The notes beneath the pieces were generated by a model. The model saw only the letters and a list, made by a program, of their open reading frames with translations, did no database searches and was not told where the DNA came from. From Rhyzopertha dominica (lineage: Eukaryota > Arthropoda > Insecta > Coleoptera > Bostrichidae), in assembly GCA_025024175.1 (NCBI GenBank), contig QCXZ01000001.1, forward strand, positions 1,426,001 through 1,490,000: a stretch of 64,000 bases of DNA. The letters are read 5' to 3'. Positions 39,600 to 51,168 of the stretch are shown piece by piece. Numbering within the stretch: the stretch's first letter is position 1; each line of letters starts with the position of its first letter. The position numbers were made by a program, and so were the translations under genes.

Positions 39600-40450
39600 C
39601 TTTTTTGATATTTCTTTACACAATTTTCTGCTTGACCGTCAGAAGCAGGGTGAAACGGGGAGATTTCCTTAAATTGTATGCGTTTTTTTTATGTAAAAAC
39701 GTTTGGAAGTCTTGAAATTTAAAATTAGTAGCATTGTCAGTAACTATATACTGTAGGTAACCCAAATCGAGCAAACGTTTCTCTTAGTAATTTAATTGCA
39801 TTAAACGAAGTGGTATTTGTTGTTACCATTGCTTCAGGCCATTTGCTGTGAGCACCAATTATGACCAAAATATGGTATTTAGGCAATCAATATGAATCCG
39901 CTGTCATGATCTCTGTGGATATTCCCAACTTTGCAAAGACGCTTTTGGGGGAATGCTTTGAGTTTTTAGGCAAANTTCACAACTTTTGATCAAACTGTTT
40001 ATATCACTATCGATATGAGGCAACCAGGAGTATGTCTTGACTATCCCTAAATGCGTCGAGTGAAGGCTTTTCAAAAAAATGTATTATAAGAGAAAAGCCC
40101 TTTATGTTTTAATAATAGTAGTCAAAAATTTAGAACTATCATCTAATTTTACTTGCTGATAAGCATGACTAAGACCAACCTTAGTAAATTCAACACCCCC
40201 TTGTAATTTACTGATCGTTTCCTCTATACATGGCAAATGATATGTATCTACCTGAAGTACTGAGTTGAGGGTGATTTTATGGTTGGCGTATATTCAAATC
40301 CCACCTCTCTTTTTCATTATAGGAATTATGGGGTGGCCACTCGCTGTGTGATACTGATTAGCCGCTCTGGCATCTCTACACAAAGCAATTGGCAATGGTG
40401 TATGCTTACAAAATTTAGTTTCGCATTCTCTTGCAGCTCCTTCTCCTTTC
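39600..40450 (-). pseudogene. gypsy LTR retrotransposon pol, internally deleted
   Basis: On the minus strand, 40440-40320 gives the N-terminal reverse-transcriptase lead (TKFCKHTPLPIAL, then HPIIPIMKK), and 40260-40060 gives VDTYHLPCIEETISKLQGGV, EFTKVGLSHAYQQVKL and a broken KGLFSYNTFF. It then jumps directly to the integrase zinc finger (LHSTHLGIVKTYS...IKSCExC near 40070-39965) and the integrase core (AHSKWPEAMVTTNTTS, FARFGLPYSIVTDNATNF, ending near 39605). The RT catalytic YxDD, RNase H and part of the linker, well over 1 kb, are deleted. No LTRs were found. Stops occur throughout. Confidence 0.75.
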
Positions 40451-41367
40451 ATAACTCAATACAATCCTTAAATTAAAACAATTGCGATTAGTTTGAAATA
40501 TACGCTGCTTTGAAAAAAGGTGCAAAAAGATTAGATGTATCAAGAGGACTGCTTTTCGTGGACCACCACAAAATATGGTTTCGGGTAAACCCTTGTGTCT
40601 ATTTTGTAGGTGAATTTGAAAATAGTGAGTTTCACAAATATACTATAAACTTTTTCTGTATATTTTTTTATCTGACAACAGAGTAAAGAAAGTTAACCAA
40701 TTTATTAAGAGTCTCCATATCCCCATTGAATGCATTTGTGTAGAAAATCTCTAAGCAATTCATGGCGACGTTGACTGATTGGGAAAATCATGTGATGCGA
40801 AAAACTTTCTAACGCCTTCAATAACATTGGTTCTGAGACATATACCTGCTGTATACTATTTAACTTGGAGATTAAGGTGTGTAAGTTAATTTCATCTTTG
40901 ATGGAAAATTGAAGCTTTCTTCTCTATATAACTGTGGATAGTTTCTGGCTTCACTGCAGGATTTACTCTAGTAAAGATGTAAATGGCCTTGACCATCTTG
41001 GCTAGTAACTGCGGTAAATCTCTCTCGAATGTTTCTCATAAAAAGAGTTTTACGTCTAGTACCTATAATCACAAATTCTTACTAATTAGAAAATGTTTTA
41101 CTTTCTTCTAATTCTAATTGAAAGCGATTATAAGCGTAAAAGATATTTAGCTAACGAAGAAATTGGTATATGAAATTTTCTACCATTTCTATATTATTCT
41201 TACACTCAGCCAAAATGCCGCCCTTAACTTTTGTCGCCCCGGGTTGCCTACCCCTAGATCGGGCTTTGTATGGAGTTTTCACAAATTGGTTTACATCCAT
41301 ATAAGTTAAAAAGGGAAAGATCTGCAACAAAAGTTAATTCTTTTTGTGAGTTTCTACAATTAGTGCT

Positions 41368-41575
41368 TCTGACGAGACCGAGATTGGTAAAGTCCAGTTT
41401 CGGTCTCGTATACGGATCGGATTTAAAAAATATTAGGATTACCACCACTTATCAGAAAACTCGAGACTCTCGTCACGAGACCGAGACTAAGTAGGCCGAG
41501 ACCAAAGAATCTATGCATTTCCGAGACCGAGACAACGCAAGTCTCGGTCTCGTAGCACCGAGACCGAAGCACTAT
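41368..41575. repeat. Cluster of GAGACCGAGAC / GTCTCGGTCTC motifs in both orientations
   Basis: At least eight occurrences of CGAGACC or its reverse complement within about 200 bp, several paired as perfect arms (for example GAGACCGAGAC near 41523 and GTCTCGGTCTC near 41541). No reading frame or known element explains them. Confidence 0.6.
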
Positions 41576-42568
41576 CTATGATAAACCAATTCTGAGGTAC
41601 TATCATGCCTTCGCTTAACCCAACAGGCGGTATATTCCGTAGTATACGAAATTAAATTAAAATTGCCCGTCTCCCTCAATGAAGGAGAACACTATTGTTC
41701 AAAAGCTGATTGTACCCCGTGAGGGGAATCTGGAGATACCCAGACACGTTCGCCCTTAAAAAAATGAGACCCAATAACGTACGAACCGGATCCCGTTACA
41801 TTTAGGATCGTTCATATAACAGCATCATAACCGCATTTGATAAAAATGCGTGCCGGGTAAGCCATCCCCATCTCGTTCCCTTTCTATTTACAAAATATAT
41901 CAATACATTTTATGCGTTCCAGTTCGTGGGACTCCCAACCAGCCACTTTTCGATGCCGATTGAGAGTTAAAGGAATTGGTAATCTATAAGTTCTTATATC
42001 CCGTATCAAGACATAACCGAAGGGAAACTGTTCGGAAGGAATATAAGAAAGTACGTCCACGGGGGCAGAACAACATCTGAACATCTGCAATATTGCCAGA
42101 GATTCGGCGATTCAGGCCAAGTCTACGTATTTGGGTCCATAAAGACAAGATGTCACACAATCGATTGGACAAAGAAACAAGCCGAGCTGATATTGTGAGG
42201 GACACCGCGGCATAGAGTACACAAACAGGACAATTTGATCTGCTAGGTCAAAGCAGGGTCGTACTCGTGGTGATTTTATGTGCTTGCGAGGTTATATCAT
42301 ACGATGCTTTTCACATTAGCTGTTTTGATATGAAACTGTCATAATAAGAACTGCAAGAAGGACTATTTGGGACAATCTTTTATGTTAAAAATTGTGAAAT
42401 ATGTTGTAGGCAAACATTGCACACATGTAAATGTCCATCAACGGTTTTGCGCTCTTAAACCTTGACAATATAGAAGACATACAAATACAGAAGGCTACGT
42501 TAAAATATTACGTCAAAAAATGACCAACTAATGTAGTGAGCGGAAGAGAGTGCGGAGAATAAAAAAGC

Positions 42569-42605
42569 AGTGAATAAATGAATAAAGTGAATAAAGTGAA
42601 TAAAT
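42569..42605 (+). repeat. Minisatellite, 9 bp unit GTGAATAAA, about 4 copies
   Basis: Copies are contiguous with one missing base in the second unit. Confidence 0.7.
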
Positions 42606-43608
42606 TATAGATCATAATCATAATCTTTATTGATGCATATTGAAAATATATTTTTTTTATTTGGTTACAAATGACGCTTTCAAAAAGCGTAATTATACTC
42701 CTTTTAAAACTGGAAAACTTTCCTTAAAATGCGGTAACTTTAACTCACAATTTGTAAATACATATTTAATTAATTCATAATCAGGCAATGTACGGAGCTC
42801 TAGAAATGTTTAATCTATAAAGATATTTAGTTTCTGTGACAAAATATGTAGCGGTTTTTACTAGAGTTGGGCCGATACCACATTACCGATACCTTTTAAC
42901 CAGTATCTGAATTTAGATGTGTATTTTTGAAAAACCAAAACTACTGAATACAAGATAAATTTATTGCAGGGGATTCATTCTTATAACGTCGCTTTTTTCA
43001 CTAATTTCGTCTTAAGAATGTAGCCCGCACCCTTCAGAGTGTCATCATTTATGACATCAGAGGAACGACATATCCATAGAGCACTAATAATAATACGACA
43101 GTTTTCATCGAAAAGCGTGACTGTGAAAGAAATATATAAAGCAATACGCGAATTATATTATATATAGTATATGCATAAAAGACGCCGCCAACAATCTACG
43201 AGATAGAGTAAGTAAATTAACCAAAAGGGACTGAAATAATAATACCTAACGGAAAACTTGTAACATAAGATAAATAAAGAAAATATCTCTAGTGCAGGCA
43301 GATCAACGGACACACTCCATTTTGTGGGCTATAGCGCCACTGCGCCCCTGTATCTCGAGCGGACCACGAGGCGTTATTAAATCAGAAAAAGGAAGGAAAA
43401 TTGTGTGTTGCTACAACTAAGGAAGCTGGTAAAGAGGAGAGATTTGATTCGAAAACATTAAAATAACAAGGAGATTTGTGCTTTAGAGGTCATCCGGTTG
43501 TAAAGATCGAAACCTACACTCATATATTGTACCAATTTTGTAACAAAGTGGTGAGCAGAGTCATACATATAACATTCAGTGTATGCACTGCCAGAGGCTG
43601 CACATATA

Positions 43609-44987
43609 TAGGATGTTTCACGAATGATAGTGACCCTGGCGAAATTAAAAATGCAATCCAAAATACATTCTCATAGCCAATGCGGTTATTTTACATAATG
43701 GTATTATTTTAAAAATAAATTGGGAATCCATGACGGTTATGCGCTATGGTGTCACTGTATTTATTAAAAGTAAAAATGTATTCAAATAATGAAAAAATAG
43801 GTACGATTTTGATTTATGGTGAATGCAAGAAAAATGCTTCCGCTGCTGCCCGTTTATACAGACATTTTCCAAATAGATGAGCTCCTGCCGATACAATTTT
43901 CAAGAGACTTGAATTAACTTTAAGGAAAAACTGGCCACCACTGAAAAAGTCAAGAGAAAGAACAGCAACAGGCCCTGACAATGAAATCAGAGTATTGGAA
44001 ATGATTGACAAAAATCCCTCATATTAGTCCAAGGGTAGTCTCAAGAGCAACCGGTATTAGTCTGTCTTCAGTACACCGAATAATTAAAGGCAATCAATTT
44101 CATCCGTATCACTTGCAATTGGTTCAGGCCTTAAAGGAGACAGATTATCCTGAACGACTGGCTTTTTGTAACTTCGGGAACACCAAAATTTGAATGTGAG
44201 ATGAAACAAGATTTTCTAATAACGGTGGAGTTAACAAACATAACATGCATTATTATGCGCAAGAAAATCCACGTTGGATTCGAGAAGGACATTTTCAAAC
44301 TATGTACTCGACGAATGTGTGGTACGGAATATTGGGGAATCAAATTGTTGGGCCTTATTTTTTCGCGATAGTTTAAACGGCAATACTTATCTAAATTTTT
44401 AAGAAACATTTTAGTGGTACTTCTACAAAATGTAAATTTACAAGTAAGACAACAAGATGGGACACCTGGGCATTATCATAGAATGGTGCGAAATCATCTT
44501 GATTTGCTATTGCCTAACCGATGGATAGAAAGTGGTTTAGTTCATCCTTGCCCACCGAGAAGCCCGGACCTTACTCATTTGGATTTTTTTCTGTGGGGAA
44601 TGGTAAAAGTACACCAAACACCAATTGAAAATGTAGAACATTTAGAAAATCAAATACGTGATGCATGTAGATCCATCACTCCGGAAATGTTAATGCAGGT
44701 TAAAAGATCGTTTTGGGCACGAATTCAAGCTTGTGAAAACAGCAGAGGGCGACATTTTGAGCATTTACTAATGATATTGAATAAACATTTTTCAAAAATA
44801 AAATTTGTTTTACTATACCGAATTTACTTAAAGCAAATGATTGAAGTTTATGTTAAAATTTACGAATTCGTACAGCTCTCTACGTTTTATATTTTTTAAG
44901 GCGATGAACAATTATCAATGTTACCTCTGCAAATGTATTTTGGGTTGCATTTTTAATTTCGTCAGGGTATCATTCGTGAAAAATCCT
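43609..44987 (+). mobile_element. Degenerate second DD41D mariner element
   Basis: Terminal inverted repeats of about 60 bp: the left end from 43611 (GGATGTTTCACGAATGATA) matches the reverse complement of the right end at 44925-44986 with a 3 bp gap and a few substitutions. Left flank is TA; the right has decayed to TG. The transposase lies between them on the plus strand. It differs in ends and in sequence from the 16.6 kb copy, so it is another lineage. Confidence 0.75.
43786..44775 (+). pseudogene. DD41D mariner transposase relic
   Basis: The pieces in order are the N-terminal DNA-binding half (IYGECKKNASAAARLY), the second helix-turn-helix (ATGISLSSVHRIIKGNQFHP at about 44050-44105), the first catalytic Asp in DETRF near 44200, the VWYGILGNQIVGPYFF core, the second Asp in QQDGTPGHY near 44455, the third in SPDLTHLDFFLWG near 44575, and the end GRHFEHLL. 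I count 41 residues between the last two Asp. Several frameshifts and stops (near 43897, 44022, 44195, 44370) make it a dead copy. Confidence 0.8.
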
Positions 44988-45252
44988 GTGTTAGTTAATG
45001 ATGTCAAAACAGCGACGTACTTGTAATATTTTAGTTTAATTTTCAGATTAATATGACGTGTTAATTCTGATGGATTGAAAAAACAAGTTTAATGGACGTC
45101 CTCTAAATNATATTTTAAAAATCTCTCTCTTCTACCACTACGAAGCTTATAACAGGAATATAGGATAAGATTTAAAAATTCTAATTTCAAACAAACCAAC
45201 TAGCTAGAATTCCAAGATGTTTTCATAATTTGCGATAATACCATTTTACAGT

Positions 45253-45620
45253 CATTGTGATGAGCGACGAGAAATATTTCACCCTTGGCAATTCAGATAT
45301 CAAGGCAAACGATGGTTTCTATACCGACAACCTAGCAGAGAGATGTAAGATAGAAAGCGAAGGCAAAGTTTGCTGACAAAATTCTGGTCTTAGCGTCCTG
45401 TCATTACACCCGATGAACACAGCAGTGGCTCCATGAGCACAACATTCGATTTGTCCCCAAAAATGATAACCTACCAAACCTTCCACAGGCACGACCTATT
45501 GAGGATTTCTTGGTAGTTCTTTCACGAAAAGTGTATGATGGAGGATGGGAAGCCGAAAACGAGGATCAGCTTAGGGCTAGACTCCAACAGAAGACCACGG
45601 GCGTTTTGCCCTACTCTAAT
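45253..45620 (+). pseudogene. Tc1/mariner-superfamily transposase catalytic fragment
   Basis: The frame from 45260 reads VMSDEKYFTLGNSDIKANDG with the first catalytic Asp, then FYTDN. After a gap it resumes FVPKNDNLPNLPQARPIEDF with the catalytic Glu near 45500, followed by RKVYDGGWEAENEDQLRARL. The middle, including the second Asp, is lost or scrambled. This is a lineage distinct from the DD34E and DD41D copies here. Confidence 0.65.
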
Positions 45621-47649
45621 TAGCTTATAAGATAGATGAAAGTAGTGACGGTATAATTTACCAATATATGAAACAAATACGCCCCAAAATAGATCTAATC
45701 TAAAGGACCACTTGAATTTGAATAACGATAACTGTTGTTACTGTTTCTTTCGACTTAATTTCTCAATGAACATACCTAATTACTGTTTCGTACATGTGTT
45801 CGTATTATACTCTAACATGCGTTTAGTAACGGGTCTTTACTGCACATATGGTTAGGCGTATGCACTGGTTAGATGCTAAATTGTACTAACGTTGTTACCA
45901 GGACGTGGGGTGTCCTAAATTACAACCACCACACACGATACTGTATTGCGAATGTCGTGTGTATCGGGTATTCAGGCAAAATTCACTAATGTGTACGAAA
46001 TAAGCGAGTAGCAATGCAGTTGACCGTGCAACCCTGTCACGCAAAATACATATTGTCACGTGAGTACCACGCGAATTGCCTTCTGTATTCCGGTCTTATC
46101 TGCCAAATGTTTGCAATTTATATGTGCGAAAGGCACGACTAATTGACAGACCTAACGAAAGCAGATCCTATCTGTTATGACAATGGATATTATTAGCGGG
46201 AGAAATGCATGAGGGTCCACGAGAAATGGTTACTTTTTATTTTTTAAAGAGCATGGCATCTTTATTATTGCGGATATGGCAGAACAGTTGTAACATATTT
46301 GTTAATTTAACACGATGGTGTGGATGGAATGGGGTGGTTCGTGTCTTTATTTAGGTATTTAGCTGATGATGTTGGAGCCATTGTCCTTTCTAAATCGCTG
46401 GAGCTGCAGGTTAAGGTAGGATATTTCTTTATTAGTGTGCCTTTTTGCATACATATAGATTCGCATAATTATTAATTATATTGGATCAAATAAACCACGG
46501 TATTTCAGTTTTTTACTTACTTACCTATACTTAAAAACTAGCTCAGTCTGTTCTAGGCTCATTCGATAGTTATTTTTGGACAATAAGCCCCCCAAATCTC
46601 AAAAAGCAAGTAGTTAATCCTTAAACTTAAATTAATGGTATTTTAGCAATTCTCTTAAATCGTTTTATTGAAATATTAACAAAATATGTAATGTGCATTT
46701 ATTCTGTTGCCCTTTGGTGTAGCGCTAGTCAGTTTAGAGAAAGCTATGTCTTCTCATGATATTTTTCATGAGGAAATGGTTTAAACTTTGTAAAATAGCA
46801 AGTAATTTTTTTGAGTCAGGCATTGGGGCAACTATATAATCGCTCTTGACCCGATTTCGTTTGCAGGTGAAGCTTCATCATGCTATGAGAAACATTGTTA
46901 TTACTACAATACACTTTTTCGCTCAATTATGTGGACTTTAGGGTACAAGCGATTTTCGATATGCTTTAGATGTGCTGAAAATAGCGCCAATGGAACGCGC
47001 AAAAATTGAAGCGTATAAACAATTATAAGCTTGTAGTCGAGGTATACTCCAGAACTGGAAAAAACCTATCACTTTCATTGTCTTCAATCAACTTAAAACA
47101 TACTCGTGTAATAAAAATAGACATAACATGTTAATATGACGATTAAAATATTGGGATACGAAGATATGTACAAGTACCCGGAAAGGGGATTACGATAACA
47201 ATTTCAAGAGGATTTATATTATGCTTAAATGCATTGATTAATCGACGTATTCCAACAATATATTTCTAGGAATATAGTAATTAGGTTTGATAATCTGTAT
47301 TGATAGATAAGCCTTTGACATTCATCAGTCGTAAAAAAATTTCTAGTCTGAGCTGCCGGAGTGTAAATATAGTATACAGGGTCTATCTCATGAATAAATG
47401 AATGTAGAATGTAGATCTAGAGAAATTTGTTAAAAATAATATTAACTTTCTCCGTCGATCACAAGAGGTCACGATTGTCAATATTCACGATACTTTACAC
47501 AAGTTTTGTTTTAAATATCTGTTTCATTACTCTCCGCTTCAGGTCCAGCCAAAATATTATAAAAAAGTACATCCATACAACATAGTAATGCAATTGTTTG
47601 TTATGCTGTAACCAAATTTCTTACCTGGTTTGCAAAGATATATCTTCAA
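45621..47649. other. No gene seen
   Basis: AT-rich; a moderately GC-rich patch at 45840-46170 without coding signal; the mariner-like end at 47378. Confidence 0.4.
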
Positions 47650-48057
47650 CATCATTCTGCAACCGGTAAATAAAAATGTTGCCTTGTCTGTCCCAAATAA
47701 AAGTTATTCTTAAGTCAAAGTTTGATTTAATGCTACGTGCCATGAACTATTGTTGTTTTAAAACTCGTTGCACACTTGATTTATCTATACCAAGATTGGT
47801 TTCCATTTACCGAACACTTGCGATGTGCTTCAACGTGTGCAAGTACATTATACATAATTACATTTTACTATTTTCGCGTTCTTCGTGTTTTTGTTCAAGA
47901 TTTTGCCCTGTTTCAAGCAAACATTTTGTAAGATGCTTAAAGACTTTTCTGGAATAATGTCTTCTCCTGGGATATCTAATTGGATACTACCGTGATGCAA
48001 TAACGGCATTTTCTAAACGTTCAAAGTAAATTTTGAGCATGCCATTTGAGTACGACA
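47650..48057 (-). pseudogene. Mariner-like transposase, N-terminal fragment
   Basis: On the minus strand from 48057 the frame reads MSYSNGMLKIYF and, after a stop, RYPRRRHYSRKVFKHLTKCL then LETGQN, the typical spacing and wording of a mariner N-terminal helix-turn-helix. Further on come IDKSSVQRVLKQQ and a possible first catalytic Asp in GTDKATFLFTG near 47670. Stops and frameshifts are frequent. A mariner-like end, CAGGGTCTATCT, sits at 47378 but no partner end was found. Confidence 0.55.
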
Positions 48058-49287
48058 TAACTTTTTTCTTTTTTTTCTTGACTGATCGCTCTAACCAAAC
48101 GAAACCATTTACTCTCTACCCTAATGTCAAAACATTATCCATAGTTTCATTTTGGAACATCTTTAGCTATAATTTTAGACTAAATAAAGATAGAAAACTT
48201 GTTATTCACCGTTATCACCAGACGAAATATGTTTTTATAATGTGTGTGCTATTTAAATTTCACGCAAAAGAACTGAAAAATATGAAAATGTTTTAAAAAG
48301 CGCCCTCTATAACTTGTTGTTGCTGTACATGTAAAAAAGTTTGCGTACTTTTACGGTTTAAACGAAACGAAGTTGATAAAAATACGTTAAACCGTTTACA
48401 AATTATAGCGATTGCTATTATTGTAAATTTACCCCCTCTGCTTTGCAACGCCGCCTCTGTAAGGGATAGAACAAAATGTTTAAAGCAAAACTTGCATAAA
48501 ATATCATAAACATTTTAAATTCAATTAAGTTAACCCGCTTTTTTATTTAAATTGTTGCGATAGTCATGAAACATTGAAGCATATTAGGAGTTACATGTGA
48601 TAACGCGCCGAGAATGCGCTTGCTATAGCGCCACCTATGCATTGGTCGCAAGGGGAATTTATCATAAAATTTTAATGACATGCATTCAATTTGCCAAAGT
48701 CTCCCCATTACCAGCAACCCCTTTGAAACGGATAGGGTTACAATGATTCATGTTTTCCGCGTATTTTGATGAATCACGAGTTCGATGTTTAATGGCAAAT
48801 TAATTTCGGAAGCCTTTTAGTCCGTTCATTGAAAAAACTGCTGCTCTGAATAATGGGTTTCCATAACTCATTTGGCATATGCCCAACTGATGAAAAATGA
48901 TCTGATGCGTAAGTACAAATCGTTATCGACTTGCCTTCTTAAAAGAACAAGAGGCCAACGACATACCACACAGCATAAAGTTTTCATGTGGTCGCATAAA
49001 ATTTGAAGCATGAAGGGGTGAAAGTCTCTCAAGGCGTAATAAAAACATACCTCGTCATCCCAAGCAAACAAGAAAATTAGGNGGGTTTTATGACATATAT
49101 AAGAGGTATCGTGTTAATTTAGTAGGGGCAAACTCCACAAGTGCCACAAGACTTTCACGAAAGACAGGTTTTGTAATGATGTCCTGAATATATGAGAAGA
49201 TATTTTGTAGAAAAGGAAGTTGTAATCGTTTAACAAGTTTTGCTGTTGAAGTTGAAGTTTTTAGTGCACTAAAAACCAATAACAAGG
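48058..49287. other. No supportable gene
   Basis: A minus-strand ORF of 67 codons at 48868-49071 has an aromatic- and Cys-rich sequence I do not recognise. Nothing else. Confidence 0.35.
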
Positions 49288-49289
49288 TA

Positions 49290-49560
49290 TACCAGCCCAG
49301 GCTCGTAATAGTTCGGCCGGCTAGCATGTTCAGTTACATGCTTTAAAAAGTTCTGATACCAACTCAAACTGTGACAAATTGCTGCAAAACTGTTTATACT
49401 ACATTAAAACACATACCTTGAACTTACAAAAGCAAACAACTTTATTTCATTTACGTGAACGGCAATAATTAGAGAACCAAAAATGCAATTCAACTAACAG
49501 GTCATAATAGTTCGGCCACGTCAACTGACGGGTCATAAGAGTTCGGCCATGTATCCCATT
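49290..49560 (+). repeat. Left terminal inverted repeat of the Tc1-like element, three direct repeats
   Basis: Mirrors 50735-51002. Direct repeats begin at 49299, 49501 and 49531; the inner two are about 30 bp apart and the outer one about 200 bp away. Confidence 0.85.
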
Positions 49561-49669
49561 AGCCATGGAAACACGAGGCGGCCTGCCAAAACAAAACATA
49601 TACGGAATAAATCAACAACTATCTGTCAAGCGTAGCTTATACTTTATTTTGCAACAGTTTTCAAGTAAA

Positions 49670-50790
49670 ATGCCTCGTGGCATGCCTGTTAGTGAAGATT
49701 TGCGTATTTCTATGTGTAAAGCCCACGACCAGGGCATTTCGGGGCGTAAAATATCTGCTTCGCACTCAGTTCCGCGCTCTACAGTGCAAGACATTATCAA
49801 TTTATACAAAAGAACTGGCGGGGTCCATCAAAAAAACAAACCTGGCCGACCAAGTCAAATTACCGGAGCAGATAAGAAAGCTTTGNGTAAAATTATCAGA
49901 ACAAACCGACGGTGCAATGCTAAAGAACTAACAGTACTATGGAGGGCTCGCATTTTAAAGGACGTTTCATTATCCACAACAAAGAGATGTATCAAAAAAA
50001 TAGGTATTATTATTTTTTCTTTTGGAGTACAAGTACTTATAATTTAATTTCATTTTTCTACTAGGCAAAAGAAAAACCCCTTTTGATCAAACTACAGATG
50101 AAGAACAGGCTAAAATGGGCGCGGGAACACAAAAACTGGACACAAATGCAATGGAATAGTATCATTTGGAGTGATGAGTCGAAATTTGAGGTATCTGTGG
50201 GTGACACGCGAAAAAGAATTTTACGCACATCTTCAGAAGCATACCACAATGACTGTTTGGTAAAAAAAGTTAAGTTCCCAGGGTCTGTGATTGTTTGGAG
50301 TTGTATGTCTGCTAGGGGTGTGGGTAGTCTGTGTATTATTGACGGCACTGTTAACGCGCAGAAATACAGAGACATTCTCGAAGAAAATTTTTTACCCTCC
50401 ATCCCGAATTGTCAAACGGCCGAAGGCGAATTTATGTTCCAGCAAGATGGAGCGCCGTGTCATACGGCAAAAATAGTTCAAATATAGTTGCAAGAACATA
50501 AAATACCGGTATTAAAATGGACCTCTTCCAGTCCGGATTTATCTCCAATTGAGACCTTGTGGCATAATATGAAGAAACATCTTCGTAAAACTCCAGCGCG
50601 TACCGTCAACGAATTAAAAGCCACCTTGCAGGCTATATGGGACAAAACGCTACCAGAGGAATGTGCAAGGCTCGTGGCTACAATGCCTAGCAGAATTAAA
50701 GCCGTTATTGCTAACAAAGAGGTGTTACACAGTATTAAATGTTGGCCGAATTCTTATGACCCGTCAGTTGATGTGGCCGAACTATTATGA
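49670..50790 (+). pseudogene. Tc1-like DD34E transposase with an intervening segment and one stop
   Basis: Starts MPRGMPVSEDLRISMC at 49670. The paired-like helix-turn-helix region includes GRKISASHSVPRSTVQDII, a GRPSQIT AT-hook-like GRP motif and the second helix set up to KKIG near 50005. After 50065 it resumes AKEKPLL, MKNRLKWAREHKNW, IIWSDESKFEV (first Asp), QQDGAPCHTAK (second Asp) and SSPDLSPIETLWHNMK (Glu); I count 34 residues between the last Asp and Glu. Between the halves, 50004-50064 has GT..AG ends and looks like a short intron, but that splice leaves the frame off by one; a donor at 50027 would keep frame with a 38 nt intron. A TAG at about 50486 interrupts the catalytic domain. 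An ambiguous base lies near 49886. The last 50 nt overlap inner right-end repeats. Confidence 0.85.
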
Positions 50791-51002
50791 CCTGTTAGTT
50801 GAATTACATTTTTCGTTCTGTAATTATTGCCGTTCACGTAAATGAAATAAAATTGTTTGCTTTTGTAAGTTCAAGGTCTGTGTTTTAATGTAGTATAAAC
50901 AGTTTCACAGTAATTTGTCAGAGTCCGTGTTGGTATCAGAATTTTTTAAAGCATGTAACTGAAAATGCCAGCCGGCCGAACTATTATGAGCCTGGGCTCG
51001 TA
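50735..51002 (-). repeat. Right terminal inverted repeat of the Tc1-like element, three direct repeats
   Basis: Contains GGCCGAACTATTATGA-type repeats at 50744-50762, 50773-50792 and 50974-50992, the mirror of the left end with the same spacing. Confidence 0.85.
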
Positions 51003-51168
51003 TAGTATAATTATTCAATATAAAATAAAAGCCTCCATATTTGAGCCCACTTTAGACGAAATTATGTTGCACCTCCACCACCTGTAACGTATCGATGTGC
51101 ACCGTTCTTCCATTTAGCCGTGACAGGCAAAAAAGGAACAAGTTCATGTCAGTACCAATCACTACCTA

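Larger units (their letters stand above)
40451..43608. other. No gene; probable gypsy remainder at the left
   Basis: 40450-41100 may be decayed gag/protease of the gypsy copy on the minus strand but no diagnostic motif survives. It also includes the GAGACC cluster and the GTGAATAAA minisatellite. TAGAGTTGGGCCGATACC at 42863 resembles a transposon end. Confidence 0.35.
49290..51002 (+). mobile_element. Tc1-like DD34E element, almost complete, TA target duplication
   Basis: 1713 bp. Ends pair as TACcAGCCCAGGCTCrTAATAG / reverse complement, flanked by TA (49288-49289 and 51003-51004). Long terminal inverted repeats of about 260 bp hold three copies per end of TCATAATAGTTCGGCC or a close variant (49299-49319, 49501-49518, 49531-49549; right end 50744-50762, 50773-50792, 50974-50992). 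Three repeats per end resemble, and exceed, the two-repeat IR/DR plan of Tc1 elements such as Sleeping Beauty. The enclosed gene has few defects, so this is a recent arrival. Confidence 0.9.

Noticed and set aside
40450..41100. gag/protease of the gypsy copy
   Set aside because: No CCHC zinc knuckle or DTG active site seen; only position suggests it.
48868..49071. 67-codon minus-strand ORF rich in aromatic residues and Cys
   Set aside because: No homology recognised and no gene context; length is within chance range.
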